Assembly: GCA_034336665.1 (NCBI GenBank)
Contig: JAPFBE010000002.1
Location: forward strand, 73,597,405 to 73,661,404
Length of the DNA stretch: 64,000 nucleotides
Origin: Luscinia megarhynchos
Taxonomy: Eukaryota > Chordata > Aves > Passeriformes > Turdidae
Direction of reading: 5' to 3'
The notes under the pieces are model-generated. The model saw only the letters and a program-made list of their open reading frames with translations. It searched no databases and was not told where the DNA came from. The translations under genes and the position numbers were made by a program. How positions within the stretch are numbered: position 1 is the first letter of the stretch; each line of letters opens with the position of its first letter. Shown in pieces: positions 37,501 through 49,309 of the stretch.

Positions 37501-40500
37501 CTCTGCTGCTTTTCATAAACAGTTTTTTGAGTCTGGCTTTGTGACCACTTCTTTCCATTTTCTGAAATAGATATAATCATCCTAAGTGTTTGGGACTGCC
37601 AATGAAACTCCCAATTGGTACGGAAACAAAAGTCCCAGGATTTTTTTTTTTTTAAATTAAACAAGGCTTTAGCAACATCTTTGATCCATTATAGAACAAA
37701 TAGGCAGCTCAATGGGGAAGTGAAAGAAGGAATCAATATATTTCAGCCTAGCACGTTAATGGGAAACAAGAACGAAATGTGTATATGTAACATGACATAC
37801 ATTTAAAATGTTCAGCCAAAACAAGAGCTCAATAACTGCAAGGCCCTTTTCAGGCCAGCCTGAGCAGCCAGACAATGCTCTAGGGACAGGGATAAGCCAC
37901 TTTTCTCAACAAGAAAGAAATCAGGAATAAAGTTCACAACAAAACACAACAAGGAAAAATGAGCAACACCAAATCTGCTACCAAAATTAAATGCAAGTAA
38001 AAAATATTTAAATTAAATCCCTGGAACAACAAAGATTTTCGTTCACTCCTACTGCTTCATACAATATTTCCAGTTCAGATTCCTGTAACAGAAGAGGTTT
38101 TTTCCGTAAAAAGACTATAATTTTTGACATTTTAAAAGAGTGTTCTCATTGGAAGGAAAGAATGCATCACACTTCCATTTTGCCAGAAATCTCTATTCAT
38201 CCTGGAACACAAAGAGATAAGACAGATTCTCGTAATGATGCTTGGAAGTAATCTGCCCTGAATTTCAATGTATTATTACATTTTCAAGTATACTTTGCAT
38301 TTAATTACTCGCTTCACCAGCAGTTGTTCATTACACATAAGTCACATTAATCTAATCACTCTAAGCTTTTATAAATTGTTGGTCTCTAACAATATGGAAA
38401 ATAATGCATTTTAAGATCACTCTAAGTGTTCATTACAATATATGGTACACATTAATATTCATCTTCAACCAGGCTAGGACAAAGTCCCTATCTTCATTTA
38501 ACTGAATACAGAAAATCACCCATAGAATATATTTTCTAGGTATTAAAACACAATTCTAAGCATTTTAAGTTGCCTAGATTCACAATACTGTGTTATGCAG
38601 CAAGAACTGGAGTCAGCAAGAAGCTTTTACCCTCACATGTATGTTAGCGCTTACCTGGCAAAACCTAACTCATCTACAAAATCCATGTATCCCAGCATCA
38701 GTTTAAGATGTTTCTGAGTTATAGAGAATCTACTCAGATGAATGACAGAAACTTGCACTCCCACATTTGAAATCAGTACCCAACCAGGTACCTGTTGTAC
38801 CCCAAATAAAACCACCACCAACTTCTGACATCTGAAATACTGCACTAATTGGCACAGGAAGCATAAATGTTATTAAAGCTGAACAGAAAGGTCTTACAAG
38901 GGGAGACAGCAAGGAACACTAGGAATTCATGGTCCTTCCCATCCACCAATTTCCAGGTCAGAACAAAAATGATTCAGACATTTGTGCCTTTGTCTCTCCA
39001 CCACATCAACAAATGAATGAAGATGTGGAAGTATGGTAGCTTTCTTCCCATCCCATATGCAGGCATAGTAAGTTCCTCACAAAAAAGTACATGGCATAAC
39101 TTTTAACATTATCAGACACCAATACAGTAAAAGTTACCAAATTTTCATACTAATTACTGAAAGTGTGCATCTTCAAAATTTGCTTGCAATGTTTCAGTCT
39201 CAAAGAAATAACTGTGTTCTGTGTCCTGGCCATGCTGTGCACACAGGGGTGTGACCTGCAGTCACCACCCTGCAAACCTGGCTGGCTAGCTGGTTCCAAC
39301 TGGACATTGGCCCCTAGGCTTGGCATTGCTGGCAGGATCTCAGCAGAAATATTCCAGCCGTCTTTTCCTTTTCGTAAATAAAACAAGTGTCTGAGATACA
39401 CACTGCCTCTAAACATCTAAAAATATAGATGCTACCTTGGAAAGCCTTAAACAGGAGGAAAGTGGAGGATCATAGTTCCAAAAAACAGGTTCATTTTTTA
39501 TTTAGGAATTCTGTTGCTTCAATCTTTGCCAGGCATGCTCACCACTGAGTGCTTGGTACTTCACCATGCTTTTAGTAGGACTTACAGGCCAGGAATGGGC
39601 AGTCATAATTGCCTTCCCATTTACTGGTTGCACAAAAAGTGAATTTAAAATTAGCTAAACCAGTTATCACACATTTTTTCTCACACGGACCTACGTGCCT
39701 GGCCCGGCAAGTGGGAAGGAAGGGTTTCTGCCAGGCAGCAGGTTCCCTTCACCTCTCCTGCAGTGAAAGCAGTGTAAGCAATGCCCAGTGCCACCAGAGC
39801 AACCTGTGGCCACACACAGAACACATGAGGGCCTGGAAATGTGTGCCCTGGACTGGCCAAAGAGAACAGAAGGAGAAAAGAGGAGGATACACTTGGGTCT
39901 TGCTGGTCACCTCTAGGGAAGCCTATAAAACCCTGGAATTGGAGACAAAACCAAGCAATCTAATGTGGGGGTAGCAGGGAAGTTTAAATAAACCCTTTTT
40001 GTTCTTATTTCTGTTGTATTACTAGATGCACTTACAAGCTGCAAGTAGTGAGCAACATCAAACCAGGTGTTGCCACTGCACTGACTGAAGTTCTGAAACC
40101 TCATGTCACGGTATTTTTATGGTATGCCTATGAACATCTGTTTTCCATGAAATGGTGATTTTACTTTTAAGACATGCAAAAAGGGTCCCAGAACCCAGTG
40201 GTAAAGTACCTACTTTGCTGCTTCTTATTTTGATTCTGTCTAGATTAAAAAGTTGTACACAACAGCTTATGTAGCTTAATACAGCCTTGTGTATGGACTG
40301 TCTTACTGATATATCAATATGGCCTTTACTAGCTGAATTTCATGTGCAAATAAAATATTTTTACCTATTTCAAGACCATTGCTGAAGATGTACAAGACAC
40401 TCCACTTGTTTCTCTCTTCATCTGCTGGTGGCCTGGGATCAGTAAGGATAGCAACAGCTCAAAGTACTACCACTTCTACAATCTCATTCAGGATCAAGCA

Positions 40501-41090
40501 AGTAAGAGCTCCCAAAAATCAGACTATAGAGACAGTGGGGAATTCCCCACACTAAGCAGAAGGTTTTGGAAATGCTGCCTCACTGCTCCTCAGTAAAAAA
40601 ACCTTGACTGGTTCATCTGCATTTAAAAGCCGTTCTCCTCTTGACTGGATAGACATATAGCCTGATATTTTTAGTGAAAATAAAACCACGTTGGCCTTAT
40701 TTTCAAGATCTCTCACAATTAAGATACAGAGGTGTGAGATTTCTGAGGTTAAAATTTATTGTCTGACTTTGAAAGCAGACAACTGAGACGAGATACTGCA
40801 GATCTTAAATCACTTAAAAGGGCATGGAAATGCAATCCATTTGCCTTTACGTCCTGGGACCTTGCTCTTTTCTATTTGTTTGTTTAAATTATGGCATTTC
40901 AGTGAAATTAAACCAAGGTAGTTCACAGATGTATGCAACTGTTTAAATTTCTGAATGAAATAGGTGCTGTAAATGAAAGGGCAATGCTAATCCCTGATGC
41001 TGAAAGCCTGGAGAAGATATTATAAGACAAAAATTAAGCAGAAGTCCTTATCTCCTCTAACAGATCTTGAGCCTGGAAGTAGAAAGCACA

Positions 41091-41123
41091 ATCCCTCAGC
41101 GATTCCTCAGCGATCCCTCAGCG
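41091..41123. repeat. 11-bp tandem repeat, three units
   Basis: ATCCCTCAGCG, ATTCCTCAGCG and ATCCCTCAGCG follow one another directly. This is a small local expansion in intron 1 with no coding context. Confidence 0.92.
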
Positions 41124-43514
41124 GCGTGGAACAAGCAAGAAGCACTGCCTCCAGTAGAAGATTCTCCCAAGTCAGGGTTCAGCTCAAGACAGAAACATGT
41201 AGCAGTTTTTCTGTTCAGTTTAGGAGAGGTGCCAAAAAAATGGTTTATTTTTGTGTCGGACTATACAATAAACAGTAACACAGAGTTACAACTCATTACC
41301 CCTGGAAGCAACAGAATAACATCAGTAAAAACATGCAGAGGCAAAACTCGACCTTCTCCAGCTGCTCCAGGAAACAGCCCTCTATCAAACCACTACAAGG
41401 ATGCAATAATCTCTCATGGGAGAAAAGCCCGCACAAAGAACCTGAAGGACCACCAGGCCCAAAGTTAAGCACAGTCCAACTGCCACATGGCTTCTGTCTC
41501 CTAAAGGATGAACTGATGAACTGATGTGGAACTGATGAAACAAACTCCACAAACTCTGTTTCATCCAGTGCCCCGGCACAAAGCACTCTATGCTAACCAT
41601 GCTGCTGCTCCAGCAGATGGACCTACCAGCATGGAAAAAGAAACATCTGCAAGACCAGTCACCTCTCCTTCTCTTGAGAAAGCAGGGACAATTGTCTGAA
41701 ATAGTGTTGGTCACATATGTTGAAGCAAAATATCACTGTAAATCCTTAGCAACCACCACTTCACCCTTATTCATTTCACTGCTATAGCTCTGTAAACCAG
41801 ATGTGAATGGCTTTCCACGGCCTTATGGATCACCACTGACGTAGACCTAAAGGCAGCAAGGACTGCATCACAGTGCTCTTTTTAAATTATTTTAAAGTAG
41901 AAAAATAAGACTTTTTTCCTCTGGAAGTACTCACATTTCTCATCACTTATTATAGAAAGAAAACTGGTGAGAAATATGACGTAAAAAGCATTTTGGATGC
42001 AGTGACTCTTTTTTTACACAATTTGAAAGGGATATGCATACATACATAAAAGATCAGGCTGGCTCAAATGTTTATCTTGCCAGCTTTACAAAGTCCGTTT
42101 TATAGAAGGTGATTGTACAATTTGCTCTCTCTGTCAGTATGATGCCAGTATCAGCCACCTTATCTGCTGAAGCAGAAAATGAAATTTAAGTAACCATCCA
42201 ATCCTGACTGCTTGTTTTAACAGCACTGCCCATCTAAAGTTCAAATAATCTTTTATCCACCACATAAAAAAATACATTAAAGATGGTAAAACACTGAGCT
42301 GCGTAATTTCACACATTGGTATCTGATCATTGAGGCATTTTACCTTCCCTCTGACTCTGTGTTTAGCGATCATAACAGTCTTTTACAATTATTAGGACTA
42401 CTATGAAAAGGTTTTAGGCTACTAGTAGATTCATACTTCTGTTCAATTAATTGGGCTGAAATCCTAAATCTGCTTAAACCAGCAGGATTCTTCCATCAAC
42501 TTCCGCTGGGTCAGGATTTTATGGAAATTAGACTCTGTATGTTTTGCAAAAACACAAATAAAAAGATCTGTATTTTTATTCAAAGTTCAAGCAACAGAAG
42601 TTGTTCAGTTTCCTGTCTTCATTAGTTTTGTTGTCAAACAACAAATACCACCCACACATTTACTTTTTAATACAATAAGACAAATGTCACTGCAATAATA
42701 ATTTGAGATTGGAAAGTTTGGCAAGGTGCCAGAGTAGTGAAAGTGATCCCATCACAGATTGTTTGGCAGCAGCAGTGGTAACATTAAATTCCTATGTGCT
42801 CTGCTCAGCAACGTGCTACAGTGAAAAACATGAACACAAGCTCGTGAAATTAAAGCTGATTCCCAGAGCAGATAATGAATGTTCTTTTCATTCACCTTAT
42901 ATTTCCTGTTCAATTCTTGTAAATAAAAAAAACACTTAAGAGTTTCTCTTTTAACCTATTGCCCTTCTGTAGTCTTTAGGCTGGCCTTAAGCTGCAGTAT
43001 TAGTCAAGCTGCTCACTATTTTTAGAAACAAGCAATTCAATAAATCACTTGAAAGTATTATAAAGCCAATGGGGACTCATTCGGAGGGAAGAAAAAAAAA
43101 GAAAAGCATCATTGCTCAATCCACAGCAGTATTTACAGTGCAGACACCAGCAAGGGACCAGCATGTTCCTGGCTGGCCAAGCAGCCTAGCTCTCATCTTT
43201 GAGGTACCAATCTATCCTACAGTCTAGTAAGAGCTCTCTGGTGCTCTTGTAACACTGGAATTTCTAATCTAGCAGCTGGAAAAACAGAGTAGGACTTGAG
43301 GGTTCAAAGCTGATTTACAGGATTCTTAGACTTTTCTGTAACCTTGGGTCTGAAGAAAGCTTGGAAGAGTACAGGATCAACAAAGGCACAGATGGTCTGT
43401 GCATCTGCACTTGTCACAGGACACGTTACAAATGTTAATTACCAGGCCATGAAAAGCACTTTCTCAATACTCAGTTTTCAGATGAAAAAAAAAGCCATTT
43501 CTATCTCCAAAGAA

Positions 43515-44392
43515 AAACTCAGGGAACTACAGGTTGGCTAGTCAGCCTCACCTCGAATCCTTGGGAAGGGATCACAAGACAGGGAGGAATGGGTAATGCA
43601 CCCAACAGTCATGCTGTCACCCAGAGAAACCTTTACAGGTTAGAGAAATGGGCCAACAGGAACCTCAAGAAACCCAAGCAGGGGAAATGTATAGTCCTGG
43701 ACCTGGGGAGGGACAACCCCAGGCACTAGTTTTTGCTGGAGGCCATCCAATTGGAAAACAGCTTTGTAGAAAAAGCCCTGGGTTCCCAGTGGACACCAAG
43801 TTGAACATGAGCCAGCAGTGAGCCCTTGTGGCACAAAGCTGAACCATGTTCTGGGCTGCATTAGACAAAGTATTGAGAGCAGATGAAAGTGGAGGTGATC
43901 CTGTCCCCTCTACTAAGGCACTGGAGAGGCCACACCTGGAATGACAGGTTCAGTTCTGGGATCCCAAATACAGGAAAGACACGGACACACCAGAGAAAGT
44001 GCAGCAAAAGGCCACCAGGAATGATTTTGACATGGAGAAGAGAAGGCTTTGGAGAGACCTCATTTACAGCCCTCCAGTACCTCAAAGGTACAAAGGAGGG
44101 AGAGGGACTTTTTACATGGGCAGATGGTGACAGGACAGAGTGACAGTTTTAAAATGAAAAGAGGGCATGTTAAGAGCAGAAGAAATTCTTTACTCAGAGG
44201 GTGGTGAAGCACTGGAACAGGTGCCCAGGGAAGTGGTGGATGGCCCAGCCCTAAAGCCTTCAAGGCCAGGTCAGATGGAGCTCTGAGCAACCTGGTCTGG
44301 TCAGCAAGTGATATCCCTGCCCACGGCAACAGGCCTGAAACTAAATGATCTTTACGGTACTTTCCATTTCAAACTGTTCAATGATTCTGTAA
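43515..44392 (+). mobile_element. CR1 LINE 3' fragment, first of two abutting copies
   Basis: Diverged CR1 sequence in plus orientation. It starts near CTACAGGTTGGCTAGTCAG (the region of the reverse-transcriptase end that reads NYRPVSL in intact elements) and passes through CACACCTGGAATGACAGG...TTCTGGGATCCC and AGCAAAAGGCCACCAGGA. It ends near ATGATTCTGTA, the CR1 terminal octamer-like sequence. Several frame breaks make it non-functional. It lies within intron 1 of the minus-strand gene, antisense to it. Confidence 0.8.
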
Positions 44393-44398
44393 TTAAGA

Positions 44399-44797
44399 GA
44401 CTGGATTATATCTCCTATGAGGAGAGCTGGGACTGTTCAGCCAGCAGAAGAGAGGGTTTAGGGGAATCTTAAAAACATCCAGAAACACCTGAATGGAGGG
44501 AACACAAAGCCAGGCTCTTCTCAGTGGTGCCCAGTGCCAGGACCAGAGGCGATGGTCACACACTGAAATACAGGAGATTACCTCTGAACATCAGGAAACA
44601 CTTCTTCATTGTGAGGGTGACCCAGCACTGGCACAGGTTGCCCAAACAGGCTGTAGAGTCTCCCTCCCTGAAGATATTCAAAATCCACTTGGACAATCAG
44701 GGCAATCAGCTAGCTCTACATGACCCTACTGGAGCCAGGGGGGTTGGGCCAGGAGATCTCCCAGGGTCTTTTCCCAACTCAAACGTTCTGTGACAGG
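44399..44797 (+). mobile_element. CR1 LINE 3' end, second abutting copy
   Basis: A second CR1 3' end begins directly after the first. It has CTCCTATGAGGAGAGCTGGG, CTCTTCTCAGTGGTGCCCAG, GACCAGAGGCGATGG, GAACATCAGGAAACACTTCT, GCACTGGCACAGGTTGCCCA and GGGGTTGGGCCAGGAGATCT, ending in a TTCTGTGA-like tail. The two copies lie in the same orientation, which fits an insertion at the end of an older copy. The internal text differs clearly from the first copy, so they are different subfamilies, not a duplication. Confidence 0.85.
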
Positions 44798-46794
44798 TTG
44801 AGCAGTACATCTCTATCCACTGGTATGTACTGAATAACTGGAGGCTGTCAACCGATCACTCTTAAGTGATCTCATTCTTGACCAAAAATAAAGATCAGAA
44901 CTGCTAGTGGCTTTACTTTTACATAATTACAGTTTTCTAATACAATTCCTTTTAGAGGCAAAGTGGTTTCGTTTGGTCTGTGTCCAAACAACGACAACAA
45001 CAAAATTACAAGAAAAAATCATCAGCAAATTAGTCGCATTTATTCTTTATTAGGGGAAAGTGGAGAAAAAAACCCACTATCTTATTTTCTCACCACCTCC
45101 AGCTCTGCCTCCAGTAATCTGTATTATGTATAAATTTATAAATTTTTTTCTAAAGGAAGAAAGGAAGAAAATCCCAAGTCTACCCATGTCTTCACTAGAC
45201 AGGTTTTCACTCAAGAACAAGAAACTGAATGAAGTTTGAAATTTAAAAATTAATTAACTTTATCTACGTAACAAAAATATGGCTAAGCTGCTGGTGTTTA
45301 TCTGCCTCTCTCATCTCACCCTTTAGTTGTTCCTAACAGCTCATCAGTGTCCATTCATATCTCGTGTTACTTTTTGCAGAAGTGGGCAGACCAGGATCAT
45401 GCTTGCTCTGAGTTTGTACAAAGCCTAGCCTAACAGGCTCCAAGTCCAGGACGTGAGTTCTGGTGTTCTAATAACCAGCAGTATTTATAAAAACAACATT
45501 ATCATTATTAGTCCAGGGAACATTTAATTTTCCTCCTAAGTTTCTAATGTGTCTTGCAAGGTCTCTCCTTCACTAAGCATATCTGGTATTTGAAGCTCGT
45601 ATTTTGCAAATTGCCTCTGAAAATACTTTCACACACACACGAAAGCTAAATTAAGTAACACTTTGCTAATCAAGCAGGAAAACCCACTTTTTTGTCCACA
45701 ATGAGTATATAGCCCATTCAAACAGCAAAGCTGAAAGTCTGATTTAAAGGACAGCAATGAATTCACACTTGGCTTTAGAAAGAAGGAGCAAAAGAGAAGA
45801 GTGAATTCAACGCAGCTGAACAACACGTAACTACAAGGCAAATGATTTCTTCCACACAAGCTCTAAGGATTCTTCTGCACCCCATATATCACACAGATGT
45901 CCTTATCTTTAAAAAAAAAAAAGGTGAAAAAAATCAACCCAAAACATAACAAGCCACAAAAATTGTCCAAAAGCACAACTTTTCATGAACTCCTACCAAT
46001 ATCTGTCATCTCCACTCTGAAACTCTGGAACAGACTTGTACATGCTCCTTACTTTGCACCTGTCATAAATTTCACTTCACAAGGTGGGTAAAACTGAGCC
46101 CAACGTTAAAGTGTAAGCATGAAGTTCAAGTCCTGCTTATGCTGTTTGGGCTTTTGTATTCCTCTACCATCACCACACAGCTGTCTGGGCCTTTAGCTTT
46201 CAGACTCTTCATCTGATCACTTTCCATCATTTTGGGAGCTATGTATTTGCAGGATCAAATCCACTTGTGGGAAATTCATCCTTTTGAACTATAAAGAGAT
46301 GCTCACAGTCAGCTGGATTAGGAATGTCCTGTGTTCATACTCTTAGCCTGGGGACAGAAATTGGGCTGGAGATAATCTGGAAACTCAACCGGGCTGAAGA
46401 GAGGAAAGCACTAACCTCTTTACTATTCATAACAGTAGAGAAAGCATTGCAACATGCTGGCATGTTATCACAGGCCCATATTCACCACTAGCCTACATTC
46501 TCAATCACAGCACTTTGAACATGGTTCACAGACAAATTAGCACAACTCTGCTACTTGCAGTGGGGTTTTCTTCTAAGTATCTGATAAAGTCAGCACTGGA
46601 GACTGCTGATGGACCCTACTTCAAAACTCCTTTCCCTATCATTAAACTCAGACTGCATTAGCCCCAGCATGGCACTAATGTGACTGTGATATCTGAACTA
46701 AGCTGTGTACGAAAGACGAATTAAACAGGACTGCAAATAAACCCACGCTTCAAGACAAAGTACTAGCAGTTGCACTATTTATACTTTTTCATCT

Positions 46795-46940
46795 CGTTTC
46801 AAATGGCTGGAAATCCAAATGCAGCCAAAGCAAATGCAGGCTACACAAAAAGAGTTTCACATGCAAAACGAGTCTGCATAATCAGCACCTTGGTGTAATT
46901 AATTTCCATACAGAGATTAATGAACTAGCTCTGACAAAGT
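46795..46940. promoter_or_regulatory. Candidate conserved non-coding element in intron 1
   Basis: Non-coding block with repeated AAATGCAG and ATGCAAAA words and TAATTAATT (46896-46904, homeodomain type) followed by GATTAATGA. This texture is typical of vertebrate developmental enhancers. No conservation data were available, so this is only a pattern call. Confidence 0.22.
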
Positions 46941-48971
46941 AAAAAAACACAGCACTTCTCATCAAGGCTTCACAGGCTCTCTGATACTCTGGCTATTCTG
47001 CCATTACCCACCAGCCACACACAGCATACTCATGCCTCTTCTAGAATGGTAGCATAGCAGGGAATAAAGAGTAACAAAAATGTTCTCCTGTGTTCTCCTC
47101 CTGGACAGCTAGACAGCTACAGCAACATAAAGACACAATTTTTGTATCTTACCCATGACCACCAGTCTCTCTTTTTTTTCATATATGTTCTCTCTTTCCA
47201 CAACTGCAGAAACTGGAGAAATACTAATCTTTATAAAGTGCTTCTTGCTTTCTATCCTCATGCTTAAGAGTGAGGGTCAAAGGCACAGCCACACAGTGGA
47301 CTTCTTTCTGGAGCAAAGAATACGGCTGTAAGACCTAACAGTGCAAGTACTTTGCTGATTTTTTTCTAGTGGACCAAATTCTCAGGCACCTTTTAACAAC
47401 ATTAATTCCATTGCTGACTCTATGATGCCTTTATCCACCTGTCACAGTCCAGGTAAGTGAAAGTGTCACTTATAGGCAGTCCATATAAGTGACTTTGTCA
47501 CAAGCCCCTGAAACCTCTAGCTTTAAAATGCCATTCCACTCAAGGACATCAAGTGTGCATGTGAATATACACCAGAACACTGTGTGATGCTTCTTAATTG
47601 CATTATCCAGAAAGCATACACTGCAAAAACCCAGACCACTTTGCTTTCATGTCCAAATAAATTTTGAAGCTCTTTATGATTTCTCTTATTATGAAGAATA
47701 TTGGTCAATGCAACAATTTATGCCATCTCTCAGGAGGAGACATCCCTTCAAAATACTTTGATCCCAGTACCCAATTCAGAAGCCCATGTCTGGGAGTCAA
47801 ATGCTGCTGACTCCATGCCACTTCTCCATTTGGAAGACATTCCAGCTGACAAACCACAACCAGATCTTGCCAGTCTTATTACCTTCCCATTGCTTTGCAG
47901 TTGGACCTCAGTACTCATTTCATGGAGCTTCTTTCATTAATAGAAACACAACCCACTTGGAAAACCCACCTTCCAACACACTCAGGGCCACATAGCCAAG
48001 AGCCACTTTTGGGAAGTACTTCTGCAGTTCATTTGCTTCAGGCTCAAAATCACTCAGAAACACAATGCCAAAGGCATAGAAGTTTTATCTGTTGCTTTAA
48101 AATTACTTGGAAGAACCCTCCCATTAAGCTTTGAGAACTCCCACACTAACAATCTCTAAATAAATACACAGAAACCAAAGATAATTTATTTACAATGTTA
48201 AATTTTAAGCTCTCATAGTTTATAAAACTCAAAAGTATAAACAGAGAAAGAAGAAACTGAGCAGGTATTGACAGTTAGAAACATTGCTCCAAAGAGGGTA
48301 AATACGTGCACCTGGTTATCAACGGTGACTTGACAGTTTATTACATACACTAAAAGTAGATTAATAGGCATTATTACACTCATCTCACCTATTAGGTACG
48401 TTTACTATTCAAGGAAGTAAATACATGCAAGCACAATATTTCTACTTGAAAGCATGTTGAAAGAAAGTTGACAAAGAGGACGGTATACTCCCACATCATA
48501 TGCAGATTATACCTATGTAATCCAGCTATATTTCAGTTTATTGTGCTCTACTTGAGAATGTCACTCTTTTTTCCTATTAGGTACACACAGGAACTCCCTC
48601 TAAGCCTACTCTACTACTTAAGACTTTCATTACTAAGGGGAGAATGATGGGTGCTCTTCATCCTAAGGCAGTCAAATGTCAAGCCTTGGTTCAGCAGCAA
48701 CAAAGTTGTTCGAGCCTGTCAGCCCTCAGTACCGTGGATGGTCTGACCCAGACACCATAACCACAACTCATGGCATTTGACAAACTCAGTGAAGAGCTAC
48801 AGTCCGATCACCCAGCTGTGTCAGACTGATTCTCTCAGTGCTGTAACAAAACTGCTCTGAAGTAATATGGGGATAACTTGCATTTCTGCTGCTATTTTCC
48901 TTTGTGTGCTGCTTGTTTTGAATTTGTTTCCTTCTTTTTCCCCCATCTGTGGATACAGGAAAGACCTCAAT

Positions 48972-49034
48972 GGTAATACAGAACAATTATGGTAATACAG
49001 AATAATTATAATAACGGTAATACAGAACAATTAT
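48972..49034. repeat. 19-bp tandem repeat, three units
   Basis: The unit GGTAATACAGAACAATTAT occurs at 48972-48990 and 49016-49034. A variant with one substitution plus six extra bases lies between (48991-49015). The array sits about 300 bp from the GC-rich border of CpG island 1. Confidence 0.92.
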
Positions 49035-49309
49035 CCAACCCTGAGCTCTTATTACATAAGAATTATTACCTAGATTGGAAAAAAAAATTAATTAGAATAG
49101 GTGCCTTTAAATTTTCATACACAATTGTTTTCCATAACCAGTGGACATCTATCACACGAACCCACTATAGTACTACACACAGACTAAATCCTACTACCCT
49201 GGTTATCCCAAGAGAAAAATAATTACAGAAAACGCTTCATAATAAAATCATTAAGTCTAAATCTGCGGGCTCTCAGCCAGTGGGTGTGTTCATCAGGTTG
49301 TTCCAAACC

